NCBI GenBank assembly: GCA_023663725.1
Contig: JAMPGX010000003.1
Span: forward strand, 62,001 to 126,000
DNA from: a bacterium
GTDB taxonomy: Bacteria > Bacillota > Clostridia > Lachnospirales > Lachnospiraceae
Length of the DNA: 64,000 nt
Reading direction: 5' to 3'
The translations under genes were made by a program, and so were the position numbers. This document shows positions 50,618-59,775 of the stretch, in pieces (the stretch's first letter is position 1; each line of letters starts with the position of its first letter). The notes under the pieces were generated by a model. The model ran no database searches, was not told the DNA's origin, and saw only the letters and a program-made list of their open reading frames with translations.

Positions 50618-53185
50618 ATGAAAAGAAAAAGCTATAAAAGGGCGGCGGACAAAGGAGTTTCCCTGCTTCTTTCGATTTTGCTTGTCTTTGGTATTCTGGG
50701 AGTTGTGGTATTCTCTGTATCTCAAAAAATATCGAAGGAAATGTCTGAGTCGGCGATCCAGAATCTGGATGAGAGTCTGGATTTGATAAAAAGCACTATA
50801 GAGTCAATTCTGAGCAAAGAAGCGGAGTTCCAGAAGCTGATTGCACAGGAGATCGCTCTGCGGCAGGAGCCGGAGGAGTATATCGCTTCTTATCAGAAGA
50901 ATCAGACGATGGTAAAAATCTCGTATATCAGGGAAGGGGAAACGGTAGGAATTTCCAGTACGGGGGATGCTTTTTCCGAAGAAGGGCTGGACTTTTCGGG
51001 CGGCATGATAGAAGGTCTGGCAGTGTCCCACTCTTATATAAATTATATGGGAACGTGGGCATATTCTCTCAAATGTCCGGTGACCAGGGATGAGCGGATA
51101 ATCGGAACGCTCTATGTGGAGTATACTTATGATTCCCTCGATAAATCGCTTCCCGACGGATTCGACGGCAAGCAGGCCATGCTTTATATTATGGATGCGA
51201 AGACGGAGAGATTCGTGCTGAAACCCAAGGGAATGGGAGAGCGCAACGCGGGACATCTGGATCTGGAAGATTTTTACAGGGCAAACGACATTCGGGAATC
51301 GGAGCTTCAGGCGGAAGTAAAGAATTGTATACAAAACGGGAAAAATATTATGTTCTACCACGATATACGTGGAAAAAGCGCCCTGAATTATATGTGGACC
51401 GTGAATGGCGGTACCATTTATTTAGTCGGGTATGTGCCGATTGAAGCCATTCTACGGGAAGGGAAGAGCGTAAATCAGAACATTCTGATTGTCGTGGCGG
51501 TTATGCTGGTCGCGTTTTTCCTGTGCTGTGTTCTGTATTATCTGAATCAGAGGCAGCAGAGAAAGATTATGCGGGAACGGGAAGCGGAACGGGAGTTACA
51601 TAACAAACAGCTGGCGGAAGCGCTGCATGCGGCGCAGCTGGCGAGCAATTCCAAAACCATGTTTCTCTCGAATATGTCCCACGACATTCGTACGCCGATG
51701 AACGCAGTGCTTGGTTTTACCACCTTGCTTGAAAAGGACGCCGAAAATCCGGATAAGGTGCGTGCATATACGAAAAAGATCATGGCGTCCGGACAGCATT
51801 TGCTCAGCTTGATTAACGATATCCTGGATGTATCCAAGATTGAGAGTGGGAAGGTTGTGCTGAATGTGGAAGAGTTTACGCTGAATGCGCTGGTATCTTC
51901 CGTTGATGTAATCGTCCGACCGATGGCAAGCGCGAGGGCACAGGAATTCCATGTGGAAGTCAGGGATATTAAGCATGAGCGGCTGTTGGGCGATGAGACA
52001 AGAATCAATCAGATTCTGATAAACCTTCTTTCCAATGCCGTTAAATATACGCCGGAGGGAGGAAATATCTGGTTTAGGATCATCGGTTTGAAACAGCGTT
52101 CCAGCCAGTTTGAGCATATCCGAATCGAAGTGGAAGATGACGGATACGGGATGACACAGGATTATTTAAAAGTAATTTTTGACGCGTTTACCAGAGCAGA
52201 GAACAGTACGACGAACAAGGTTCAGGGAACGGGTCTCGGCATGGCGATTACCAAAAATATCGTTGAGCTTATGGGAGGAACCATTGAGGTTTTCAGCGAG
52301 GTCGATCGGGGAAGCCTGTTTCGGGTAGAATTGGAATTTCGCATCCCCGAGGGACAGGCGGATAAGCTGTTTTGGGAGCAGAGCGGCATATCTCGGATTC
52401 TTTTTGTGGGTGAAGACGGGCAGGAAGGCCAGAACATTCAAACGCTCATGGATGATATGGGCGTTGCCGTGGATATCGTGTCAGATGAGAAGAGTGCGCT
52501 ATCCGTATTGCAGAATTCCGGGGATATTCAAAATGTTTACCAGCTGGCGTTGTTGGATGTCGATGTATCTGTTATGGATGATGCTTCGACGTTAGAGCAA
52601 ATGAGAAAGCTTTTGCCTCCTAACGCGCCACTTCTCTTTATGACTGACCATGACGTGGGAAAGGCAAATCATATGGTGGATACGCTTACAAAGCCGTTTT
52701 TTGTCTCCGCTCTGAAAGAACGCGTCATGGAAATACAGGCGGAAGAAGCAGGGGAGAGTAAGGAGTCGGAAGCCGAAGAAGCCGGAGGTCTCCAGGGGCT
52801 GCATTTCCTCGCGGCAGAAGACAATGAAATCAATGCGGAAATACTGTCGGAAATCTTGACAATAGAGGGTGCAGGCTGTGAAATTGCCGAAAATGGCAGA
52901 CTGGCAGTGGAGCGTTTTGCGAATGCGAAAGAGGGTGAGTTTGACGCGATACTCATGGATGTCCAGATGCCGGTGATGAACGGTTACGACGCGACGAGAG
53001 CAATCAGGGCGATGAAGCGGAAGGATGCGGGAGAAATCCCAATCATCGCTATGACGGCAAATGCCTTTGCGGAAGATGAAAGGGAAGCTTTGAATGCCGG
53101 AATGAATATCCACCTTGCAAAGCCAATCGACGTGGAACTGTTAAAGCAGGTGATCAGAAGCTGTGTATATAAAAAAACCGGATAA
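50618..53185 (+). CDS. Hybrid sensor histidine kinase with extracellular sensor and two receiver domains
   Basis: 855 residues. One helix (about 14-36), an extracellular Cache-like sensor (37-285), a second helix (289-310), then a coiled linker. HisKA carries the phospho-acceptor His355 in NMSHDIRTPMNAVLGF; HATPase has NQILINLLSNAVKY, DDGYGM and GTGLGMAI. The first receiver (about 590-700) is degenerate (LLDVDVSVMDD, without the usual acidic pocket); the second is intact with the phospho-Asp in AILMDVQMPVMNGYDAT (about 781). The next gene is a solute-binding lipoprotein, a likely co-sensor. Confidence 0.92.
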   Translation: MKRKSYKRAADKGVSLLLSILLVFGILGVVVFSVSQKISKEMSESAIQNLDESLDLIKSTIESILSKEAEFQKLIAQEIALRQEPEEYIASYQKNQTMVKISYIREGETVGISSTGDAFSEEGLDFSGGMIEGLAVSHSYINYMGTWAYSLKCPVTRDERIIGTLYVEYTYDSLDKSLPDGFDGKQAMLYIMDAKTERFVLKPKGMGERNAGHLDLEDFYRANDIRESELQAEVKNCIQNGKNIMFYHDIRGKSALNYMWTVNGGTIYLVGYVPIEAILREGKSVNQNILIVVAVMLVAFFLCCVLYYLNQRQQRKIMREREAERELHNKQLAEALHAAQLASNSKTMFLSNMSHDIRTPMNAVLGFTTLLEKDAENPDKVRAYTKKIMASGQHLLSLINDILDVSKIESGKVVLNVEEFTLNALVSSVDVIVRPMASARAQEFHVEVRDIKHERLLGDETRINQILINLLSNAVKYTPEGGNIWFRIIGLKQRSSQFEHIRIEVEDDGYGMTQDYLKVIFDAFTRAENSTTNKVQGTGLGMAITKNIVELMGGTIEVFSEVDRGSLFRVELEFRIPEGQADKLFWEQSGISRILFVGEDGQEGQNIQTLMDDMGVAVDIVSDEKSALSVLQNSGDIQNVYQLALLDVDVSVMDDASTLEQMRKLLPPNAPLLFMTDHDVGKANHMVDTLTKPFFVSALKERVMEIQAEEAGESKESEAEEAGGLQGLHFLAAEDNEINAEILSEILTIEGAGCEIAENGRLAVERFANAKEGEFDAILMDVQMPVMNGYDATRAIRAMKRKDAGEIPIIAMTANAFAEDEREALNAGMNIHLAKPIDVELLKQVIRSCVYKKTG

Positions 53186-53222
53186 AGAGGAAAAAATAAG
53201 CTTGAATAAGGAGTAATCAAAA

Positions 53223-54542
53223 ATGATCATGAGAAAAGAAAGAAAAAATGTTTTCAGGAAAGCGGCGGCAGTATTGATGACAGGAGCGGCGGTGCTTACC
53301 GTGACAGCCTGTGGGAACAGGGACGGCTTCAATCTGGTAGAGTCACAGGAGACAGAAGCGCGGATCGTGACGCTGTACAGTCCGATGGAAAAGACGAACC
53401 CCGATGCAGAAAACGTGGCAAGAAGCGCCTGTGATAAGACAATCGTCATGGCGGAGGAAGAACTTGGCGTGTCCGTTGGCTATATCACATATACGGCAGG
53501 AAATTATCAGGATAAGACTTATGATGATGTAGCGCTCGATCGGGCGCGGCACAATATGGATGATATGTATCTGCTGAATCCTGATGTGATCAAGACGCTG
53601 GGAGAAGAAGGACTGCTTATGGACCTGTCGGGGCTTGCATGTGCGGACAATCTGCGGGATGTTGTAAAAACCGCAAATACAATCAATGGAAAACTGGTGG
53701 CCATTCCACAGGAGGTAGTGGCCTATGGTCTGTTTATCAACAAAGATATGTTCGACCAATATCAGCTGGAATTGCCGCAGACCCCGGAGGACTTCCTGGA
53801 ATGCTGCAGAGTATTCAAAGAAAACGGAATTGAAACACCGGTGGGGGCAAACCGCTGGTGGCTGGAAACCTTTGTTCTGGCTATAGGCTATGCAGATCTG
53901 TATAACGGCGGAAACACGGAGGCGGAGATTGCGGCTCTAAACAGCGGAGAAAGCAAGTACAGCGACTATATGCGCCCCGGATTTGAGTTCCTTCAGAAGA
54001 TGATCGATTGCGGCTATATCGACGCAGAAAAGGCTCTGGTCAGCGAAGCAATCGAAGGTGAAGGGGCGGATTTTCTCGCAGGGGAAACGCCTATTGTCAT
54101 GGCGTACTGGGGAGCGGCCAATACGAATACCGCATACGGAGATCCGGATTTCAATATGCTGGTCATCGGTTTCCCCAGCAGCAGAGGCCAGATGCCCGTG
54201 ATGCCAATGACGGGATTTGGCGTCGGCGCCAATGCGGAGCACGCAGAGGACGCCATGCGCGTTATGGACGTGATTCTTTCCGACGAAGCGCTCCAGGTAT
54301 ATGCGGAGACGAATAAAGTCATCTCACCGTCCAAAAATGTGGAGGTGGAATGTATTCCCGCATTAAAACCGTTGAACGACAGGATACAGGAAAATGTCTA
54401 TGTTCTTGGAGCCAATGCGAATATGCAACTCGAACAGTGGGGGAATACCTGTCTCATCGTGCGGGATCTGTTAAATGGCGCTACGGTGGACGAGTGCATG
54501 GCGGAATTTGACAGACTCCAGGAGGAAACGCTGACGAAGTAG
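53223..54542 (+). CDS. Extracellular solute-binding lipoprotein (family 1, sugar type)
   Basis: 439 residues. A basic start and hydrophobic stretch end in the lipobox LTVTAC (cysteine near residue 29), so it is a surface lipoprotein. DLSGLACADNLRD, VAIPQEVVAYGLFINKDMFDQY and EDFLECCRVFKENGIETPVG are typical of ABC sugar-binding proteins. No permease or ATPase genes are adjacent; instead it follows the hybrid kinase by 37 bases, suggesting it presents ligand to that sensor. A hairpin terminator follows at 54567. Confidence 0.9.
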   Translation: MIMRKERKNVFRKAAAVLMTGAAVLTVTACGNRDGFNLVESQETEARIVTLYSPMEKTNPDAENVARSACDKTIVMAEEELGVSVGYITYTAGNYQDKTYDDVALDRARHNMDDMYLLNPDVIKTLGEEGLLMDLSGLACADNLRDVVKTANTINGKLVAIPQEVVAYGLFINKDMFDQYQLELPQTPEDFLECCRVFKENGIETPVGANRWWLETFVLAIGYADLYNGGNTEAEIAALNSGESKYSDYMRPGFEFLQKMIDCGYIDAEKALVSEAIEGEGADFLAGETPIVMAYWGAANTNTAYGDPDFNMLVIGFPSSRGQMPVMPMTGFGVGANAEHAEDAMRVMDVILSDEALQVYAETNKVISPSKNVEVECIPALKPLNDRIQENVYVLGANANMQLEQWGNTCLIVRDLLNGATVDECMAEFDRLQEETLTK

Positions 54543-54566
54543 AGGCTGCGGAGTGGCAATGGATAT

Positions 54567-54588
54567 GCAACTTTAAGTTGCGTTTTTC
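54567..54588 (+). terminator. Terminator of the kinase/binding-protein unit
   Basis: GCAAC (54567-54571), a short loop, GTTGC (54577-54581), then GTTTTTC. Confidence 0.68.
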
Positions 54589-54682
54589 TCCAAAAGAGAA
54601 CTGTGAAGTTGGTAGTATCTCCCACGGCAATCGTTGTATGATAGTTTCGTCAGCACGATCAAGGATGTAATGTTTTTGCCCA

Positions 54683-54736
54683 TAAAAAGAGGGTGAGTAC
54701 CCGGGGAACGCTAGTTCTCAAGGGAGCTCACCCTCT
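54683..54736 (-). terminator. Terminator of fba
   Basis: AGAGGGTGAG (54688-54697) pairs perfectly with CTCACCCTCT (54727-54736); in the minus direction it is followed by TTTTTATG. Confidence 0.8.
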
Positions 54737-54749
54737 TATAATCTGTCTC

Positions 54750-55718
54750 TTAAGCCTTTCCGTTGGAACCGAGAACATTCACAATCTTGTGAGCGACCAT
54801 ATCCTTCACGGCTTGACGAGCAGGTTTCAAATACTGGCGGGGATCAAAGTGATCCGGATGCTCTGCAAAGTATTTGCGCATAGTTCCTGTCATGGCAAGA
54901 CGGATATCGGAGTCGATATTGATCTTACACACAGCGAGCTCTGCAGCCTTGCGAAGCTGTTCCTCAGGGATACCGACCGCGTCGGGCATATTGCCGCCGT
55001 ACTGGTTGACCATCTTGACAAACTCCTGCGGAACGGAGGAGGAGCCGTGCAGAACGATCGGGAAACCGGGCAGGCGCTTAATGCACTCCTCCAGCACGTC
55101 AAAACGAAGCGGAGGGGGAACAAGAACGCCGTCGGCGTTCCTGGTACACTGAGCGGCCGTGAACTTATATGCGCCGTGGGAAGTGCCGATTGCGATTGCA
55201 AGGGAGTCACATCCGGTTCTGGAGACGAACTCCTCAACCTCCTCAGGGCGGGTGTAGGACTCATGTCCTGCCTCTACCATCACTTCATCCTCGACGCCGG
55301 CCAGAGTACCCAGCTCAGCCTCGACTACGACACCCTTGTCATGAGCATACTCCACAACCTGCTTGGTCAGGGCGATATTGTCCTCGAAGGACTTGGAGGA
55401 CGCATCGATCATAACGGAGGTGAAGCCGCCGTCGATACAGGATTTACACAGCTCGAAGGTATCGCCGTGGTCCAGATGCAGGGCGATGGGAATCTGGGGA
55501 TTCTCAGCGACTGCCGCTTCCACCAGCTTAACCAGATAAGTATGGTTCGCGTAAGCTCTCGCGCCCTTGGACACCTGAAGAATCACAGGGCTGTTCAGCT
55601 CGCCGGCTGCTTCTGTGATGCCCTGAACGATCTCCATGTTGTTGACATTGAATGCACCAACCGCATAACCGCCATTGTATGCCTTCTCAAACATTTCCTT
55701 TGTTGTAACTAATGGCAT
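54750..55718 (-). CDS. fba: Class II fructose-bisphosphate aldolase
   Basis: 322 residues from the ATG at 55718 (MPLVTTKEMF), with AGGTGG 8 bases upstream; GTG/ATG codons at 55730 and 55724 are too close to it. Zinc and substrate motifs of class II enzymes are visible: ALHLDHGDTFE, MIDASSKSFEDN, EAELGTLAG, GTSHGAYKF, IVLHGSSSVP and KINIDSDIRLA. It cleaves fructose 1,6-bisphosphate in glycolysis. Monocistronic with its own consensus-like promoter and terminator. Confidence 0.97.
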   Translation of the reverse strand: MPLVTTKEMFEKAYNGGYAVGAFNVNNMEIVQGITEAAGELNSPVILQVSKGARAYANHTYLVKLVEAAVAENPQIPIALHLDHGDTFELCKSCIDGGFTSVMIDASSKSFEDNIALTKQVVEYAHDKGVVVEAELGTLAGVEDEVMVEAGHESYTRPEEVEEFVSRTGCDSLAIAIGTSHGAYKFTAAQCTRNADGVLVPPPLRFDVLEECIKRLPGFPIVLHGSSSVPQEFVKMVNQYGGNMPDAVGIPEEQLRKAAELAVCKINIDSDIRLAMTGTMRKYFAEHPDHFDPRQYLKPARQAVKDMVAHKIVNVLGSNGKA

Positions 55719-55783
55719 TGTCATTACCACCTTTCCTAATATTATTTTGACCGGCCCAAGACCGGATATTCACTACAGTTTTT

Positions 55784-55812
55784 ATTATAACCCAAAGGAT
55801 GTCCTTACGCAA
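55784..55812 (-). promoter_or_regulatory. Promoter of fba
   Basis: On the minus strand TTGCGT (complement of 55807-55812), 17 bases, TATAAT (complement of 55784-55789). Confidence 0.8.
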
Positions 55813-55882
55813 GCATATTCTGGAAAATATGGCGTATTCTCCCATTTGCCAGCGTGATAAGTTTTCTCCGAACATATAGCGC

Positions 55883-55911
55883 TTGCGCATTTATGGCGAG
55901 AAGGGTATAAT
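55883..55911 (+). promoter_or_regulatory. Promoter of the methyltransferase gene at 55951
   Basis: TTGCGC (55883-55888), 17 bases, TATAAT (55906-55911). Confidence 0.8.
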
Positions 55912-55950
55912 GCACTCAAGGCTTTCGTTCTGAAAAGGAGAGACATAATT

Positions 55951-56556
55951 TTGCGTGGAATACAAGAATATTATGATAAAACGGCGGCGCAGTGGGCGGA
56001 GGATGGATATAAGGCGGACGCGGAGTTGGGCTGTCTGGGTGAATTCCTGGCGATGCTGCCCGATGGGGGCAGAGTGCTGGATCTGTGTTGCGGTGCGGGC
56101 TATGAAAGCGGCCGTATAAAGGCGCGGGGATTCGAGGTGGTGGGGATTGATTTCAGTGGGGAAAGCCTGCGCATTGCCCGAACTCGGAATCCTGAAATTA
56201 CCTTTTTGCAGGCGGATATGTTGAAGGATTATTCGGATATCGGTATTGTTGACGGTATTCTGCTCAGCGCCGGTTTGGTACATGTGGAGAATCAGGATCT
56301 TCCTCTGGTGTTTCGGCATATGGCTACAGTGCTTTCGCCCGGCGGCTATGCGCTGTGCTCTGTCAGGGAGGGGAGCGGTAGGCTGGAGGAGTGGAGTATG
56401 AGGGAGATTGACGGCGAGACATATGATCGCAATTTCATCGCTCACACTCTGGACGAGTTATTGACGGCGGCGGAAGGCATCCTTACCTACCAGCGTGAAC
56501 TGCCCTGTGAAATGGCTATCTGGCATCAATACCTTTTCCGTAAAGACAGCCTTTAG
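55951..56556 (+). CDS. Class I SAM-dependent methyltransferase
   Basis: 201 residues starting at TTG (55951), about 10 bases after AAAAGGAG; no good ATG lies nearby in frame. Motif I is VLDLCCGAGYESGRIKARG, followed by VVGIDFSGESLRIAR and FLQADMLKDY, the standard SAM-binding order of methyltransferase domain 25/41 proteins. Substrate unknown. A second methyltransferase of unrelated detail begins 44 bases downstream, possibly in the same transcript. Confidence 0.87.
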   Translation: MRGIQEYYDKTAAQWAEDGYKADAELGCLGEFLAMLPDGGRVLDLCCGAGYESGRIKARGFEVVGIDFSGESLRIARTRNPEITFLQADMLKDYSDIGIVDGILLSAGLVHVENQDLPLVFRHMATVLSPGGYALCSVREGSGRLEEWSMREIDGETYDRNFIAHTLDELLTAAEGILTYQRELPCEMAIWHQYLFRKDSL

Positions 56557-56599
56557 GTACAATTAATTCCATAATTGGAGCTGTGTAAAGGAGAATGAG

Positions 56600-57217
56600 A
56601 TGCTTGATAACAAGGGGTTTGATCTATGGGCTGATGGATATGATAAGAGTGTGGGTGTCTCGGACGAGGATGGCACTTACCCGTTTGCGGGGTATAAGCG
56701 AATCTTGAATGAAATTTACAACAGAGTGCTTACGGGTAGAGGTAATACGATATTGGATATTGGTTTTGGCACCGGTACTCTTGCCAATAGATTGTATGAG
56801 CAGGGCTGCCATATTTGGGGACAGGATTTCTCGGAAAGAATGATTGAGCTGGCGAGAGCAAAGATGCCCCAAGCAGAATTATTCCAGGGAGATTTTTCAG
56901 AGGGGCTGGTGGAGCAATTGAAGCATAATAGATATGACACAATTATTGCCACTTATTCCCTGCATCATCTGTCAGATGAGCAAAAGCTCAGATTGATAAA
57001 AAGTATTCTTCCCTTATTGAATGAGGGGGGATGGCTCTACATTGGAGATGTGGCATTTGAAACACGTGCGGAGCTGGAACGATACAGAGCATTGATTGGT
57101 GAGGAATGGGATGATGACGAAATCTATTTTGTGGCGGATGAGCTGACGAAATCATTTCCACAGATGAGATTTGAAAAGTTCTCATTTTGTGCCGGACTGT
57201 TTTCATTTAACAGATGA
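56600..57217 (+). CDS. Class I SAM-dependent methyltransferase (YrrT/AdoMet-MTase type)
   Basis: 205 residues. Opens GFDLWADGYDKSVGVSDEDGTYPFAGYKRIL, much like the YrrT-type methyltransferases of Firmicutes; motif I is ILDIGFGTGTLANRLYEQG, then GQDFSERMIELARAK and YDTIIATYSLHHL. AAGGAG precedes the ATG. More AT-rich than its left neighbour. YrrT acts in methionine-to-cysteine recycling, but no mtn/luxS genes are adjacent, so the role is uncertain. Confidence 0.87.
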   Translation: MLDNKGFDLWADGYDKSVGVSDEDGTYPFAGYKRILNEIYNRVLTGRGNTILDIGFGTGTLANRLYEQGCHIWGQDFSERMIELARAKMPQAELFQGDFSEGLVEQLKHNRYDTIIATYSLHHLSDEQKLRLIKSILPLLNEGGWLYIGDVAFETRAELERYRALIGEEWDDDEIYFVADELTKSFPQMRFEKFSFCAGLFSFNR

Positions 57218-57265
57218 TTGTAAATACTTTTCCCCAAAAAGATAGAAAAAAATTGATTATATATC

Positions 57266-57294
57266 TTGACAAAGCCGGCTCTCTCATATAAACT
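57266..57294 (+). promoter_or_regulatory. Promoter of the T-box-aspS transcript
   Basis: TTGACA (57266-57271), 17 bases, TAAACT (57289-57294). Confidence 0.75.
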
Positions 57295-57300
57295 ATACAA

Positions 57301-57728
57301 AGCAGAACACTCAAAGGCGAGGTTTCAGACTGTAGTTTTTGTGTGTTTTGTTTTTTATATCATAAGAAAATGCAGTGAAGGAGACCCTTGTCAGGGGAAG
57401 CGACAGGAAGGCTATGGCTTTGGATGCATACACCCAAGGCTGGCAGGCGTGAGAAAAGGTAGCTTGCCGCCACCGACTGAGAGCATGGCCAGCGGAAACT
57501 GACTCACAGGCAACACTCCGGAGCAGGCTGTCTGAACCTGGCCGCAGGGCTGTATGGCGGAAGCATATTTTGCCGTAGCTTATGCTGGCGAGTAAGTAGG
57601 ATGGTTCGTTGTACGCGTTAAGTGCGAGAGTGGGCAGGAGCACGGAAGAGTTTTTGCCAATGCGGGTGGTACCGCGGATATCGATATATCCGTCCCGGAA
57701 TACAGCAATTGTATTTCGGGATTTTTTT
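57301..57728 (+). promoter_or_regulatory. T-box riboswitch (tRNA-sensing leader of aspS)
   Basis: The diagnostic T-box sequence AATGCGGGTGGTACCGCGG is at 57659-57677, with a stem III-like GTGC..GCAC hairpin just upstream (about 57630-57651). A 12-bp terminator stem follows: TCCCGGAATACA (57693-57704) with TGTATTTCGGGA (57710-57721) and a seven-T run. In T-boxes uncharged tRNA binding stabilises the antiterminator; the downstream aspS predicts tRNA-Asp. I could not assign the specifier codon by eye. The terminator's right arm can also pair with ATCCCTCGAAATAC just downstream. Confidence 0.92.
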
Positions 57729-57794
57729 ATCCCTCGAAATACAAGGCGAAGCGTGAAAAGAGATATTATTGAAGCATGGGAAGGAGAGACAGAC

Positions 57795-59546
57795 ATGACA
57801 CAGAAAAACAGTTACAGAGATATGCACATTGGACAGATCAGCGAGCAGCTGATCGGCAGCGGCATCAGGGTGGCCGGATGGGTGGAGAATATCAGAGATC
57901 ACGGCGGCGTGTCCTTTGTGGACCTGCGGGATATGTATGGCACCTTACAGGTGGTGCTGCGCGACACGGAGCTGCTGAAAGGGCTGAGTCGGGAGATGTG
58001 CGTCTCGATCTACGGTATCATGGAAAAGAGGGATGAGGATACCTACAATCCCCGTATACCCACCGGAACGATAGAGCTTGAGGCCAGAAGTGTTGAGGTG
58101 CTGGGAAAGGTGTATCGGCAGCTGCCCTTTGAGGTGATGACCTCACGGGAGACCAGGGAGGAGGTGCGCCTGATCTACCGCTATCTGGACCTGCGCAACG
58201 CCAAGGTGAAGGATGCTATCGTGTTCCGCTCTCAGGTGATCAGCTTCCTGCGGCAGAAGATGACGGAGCTGGGATTTCTGGAGATTCAGACCCCTATTCT
58301 CTGCGCCTCCTCCCCGGAGGGAGCCAGGGATTATATCGTGCCATCTCGCAGACACAAGGGAAAATTCTACGCATTGCCCCAGGCTCCCCAGCAGTATAAG
58401 CAGCTATTGATGGTGTCGGGATTTGACAAATATTTTCAGATTGCTCCCTGTTTTCGGGACGAGGACGCCAGGGCCGATCGGTCTCCCGGAGAGTTCTATC
58501 AACTGGACTTTGAGATGAGCTTTGCGACCCAGGAGGATGTGTTTCGGGTGGGCGAGGAGGTGCTGTCGGCAACCTTTGAGAAGTTTGCCCCGGAGGGCTT
58601 TGCCATCACGCAGGCCCCCTTTCCGGTGATCAGTTATCGTCAGGCAATGCTGGAGTATGGCACCGACAAGCCCGACTTGCGCAATCCCCTGCGCATTCTG
58701 GATGTGACAGCGTTCTTTCAGGAGTGTAGCTTCCGGCCTTTTCTGCACAGAACCGTGCGGGCGATCAAGGTCCATGCCGAGATGAGCAAGGGCTTCCACG
58801 AAAAGCTGTTGTCCTTTGCCACGGGTATGGGCATGGGTGGCCTGGGGTATCTGGAGGTGGCGCAGGACCTCTCCTATAAGGGGCCGATCGACAAGTTTAT
58901 TCCTCAGGAAAAAAAGGGGGAGCTGGCGCAGCTTGCCGGTCTGGAGGCTGGAGACACTATATTTTTCATCGCGGATAAGGAGGAGCGGGCAAATTACTAT
59001 GCCGGCAGGCTGCGCGTCGAGCTGGGGGAAAAGCTGGGGCTGGTGGAGCAGAACGCTTATCGCTTCTGTTATGTGAACGATTTCCCCATGTATGAGATCG
59101 ACGAAGAGACCAGGCAAATCTGCTTTACGCACAATCCGTTCTCCATGCCCCAGGGTGGACTGGAGGCGCTGCGGCAGAAAGAGCCCCTTGACATTCTGGC
59201 CTATCAGTATGATATTGTATGTAATGGAGTGGAACTGTCTTCGGGAGCCGTGCGCAACCATGATATGCAGATTATGGTCGAGGCTTTTGCCATCGCGGGC
59301 TATGACGAGGAGACGCTGAAGCGCAAGTTTGGAGCCCTGTATCAGGCATTTCAGTTCGGTGCGCCGCCTCATGCGGGCATGGCCCCTGGGGTGGACCGTA
59401 TGCTGATGCTGCTTCGGGGCGAGGAAAATATTCGCGAGGTCATTGCCTTTCCCATGAGCGGCACGGGCCAGGACCTGATGTGCGGTGCGCCGGGAGATGT
59501 GACGGAGCAGCAGCTCAGAGAGGTGCATATCAAGTTGCGGGATTAG
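57795..59546 (+). CDS. aspS: Aspartyl-tRNA synthetase, probably non-discriminating (AspRS/AsxRS)
   Basis: 583 residues from the ATG at 57795 (GGAAGGAGAG upstream), the normal bacterial length including the GAD insertion. The anticodon domain has GWVENIRDHGGVSFVDLRD; class II motifs are RYLDLRN..., CFRDEDARADRSPGEFYQLD and GVDRMLMLLRG. The His in RDHGG (Leu in E. coli) is a residue associated with non-discriminating enzymes that also charge tRNA-Asn, which fits gatCAB downstream. The stop codon TAG is also the first triplet of an R1 repeat. Confidence 0.97.
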   Translation: MTQKNSYRDMHIGQISEQLIGSGIRVAGWVENIRDHGGVSFVDLRDMYGTLQVVLRDTELLKGLSREMCVSIYGIMEKRDEDTYNPRIPTGTIELEARSVEVLGKVYRQLPFEVMTSRETREEVRLIYRYLDLRNAKVKDAIVFRSQVISFLRQKMTELGFLEIQTPILCASSPEGARDYIVPSRRHKGKFYALPQAPQQYKQLLMVSGFDKYFQIAPCFRDEDARADRSPGEFYQLDFEMSFATQEDVFRVGEEVLSATFEKFAPEGFAITQAPFPVISYRQAMLEYGTDKPDLRNPLRILDVTAFFQECSFRPFLHRTVRAIKVHAEMSKGFHEKLLSFATGMGMGGLGYLEVAQDLSYKGPIDKFIPQEKKGELAQLAGLEAGDTIFFIADKEERANYYAGRLRVELGEKLGLVEQNAYRFCYVNDFPMYEIDEETRQICFTHNPFSMPQGGLEALRQKEPLDILAYQYDIVCNGVELSSGAVRNHDMQIMVEAFAIAGYDEETLKRKFGALYQAFQFGAPPHAGMAPGVDRMLMLLRGEENIREVIAFPMSGTGQDLMCGAPGDVTEQQLREVHIKLRD

Positions 59547-59764
59547 GTGATTGAGGAACTTGGTTACTAGAAGAGTGTCATTGTGCAGCTTATATATTCC
59601 AACGCAGGCACGCTCTCGCTTCGTTCTCACCGTAGCGGTACTAAGCTCGTGCCGAATGAATTCGGCAGACCTCGCTAAGTACCGACGGTTCGAAAGAGCA
59701 CTGCTTATGGAATATATAAGTTGCACAATTCGGTACTTTCTTAAGGCAGTTTCACACTTGACTA
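59544..59764 (+). repeat. R1 repeat, copy 3 (about 221 bp)
   Basis: Starts at the aspS stop codon (TAGGTGATTGAGG) and ends CTTGACTA. Central part is nearly identical to copies 1 and 2 (CTCGTGCCGAATGAATTCGG). Outer arms diverge in parallel: GTGCAGCTTATATATTCC against GGAATATATAAGTTGCAC stays paired. Confidence 0.87.
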
Positions 59765-59775
59765 ATTGATGCGTG

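Noticed and set aside
53223-54542. Complete sugar ABC transporter operon
   Set aside because: Only the binding protein is present; neither permease nor ATPase genes were found on either side.
59680-59705. GGTTCGAAAG in the R1 core resembles a tRNA T-loop
   Set aside because: No acceptor, D or anticodon arms can be formed around it at tRNA spacing; the bases belong to the R1 inverted arms.
59551-59769. A roughly 70-codon open frame running through R1 copy 3, with similar frames in copies 1 and 2 and on the opposite strand
   Set aside because: Copy 2 has a one-base deletion that shifts the frame, copy 4 replaces the middle, arm changes follow base pairing rather than codons, and no ribosome binding site precedes it. 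The openness is a by-product of the palindromic structure.
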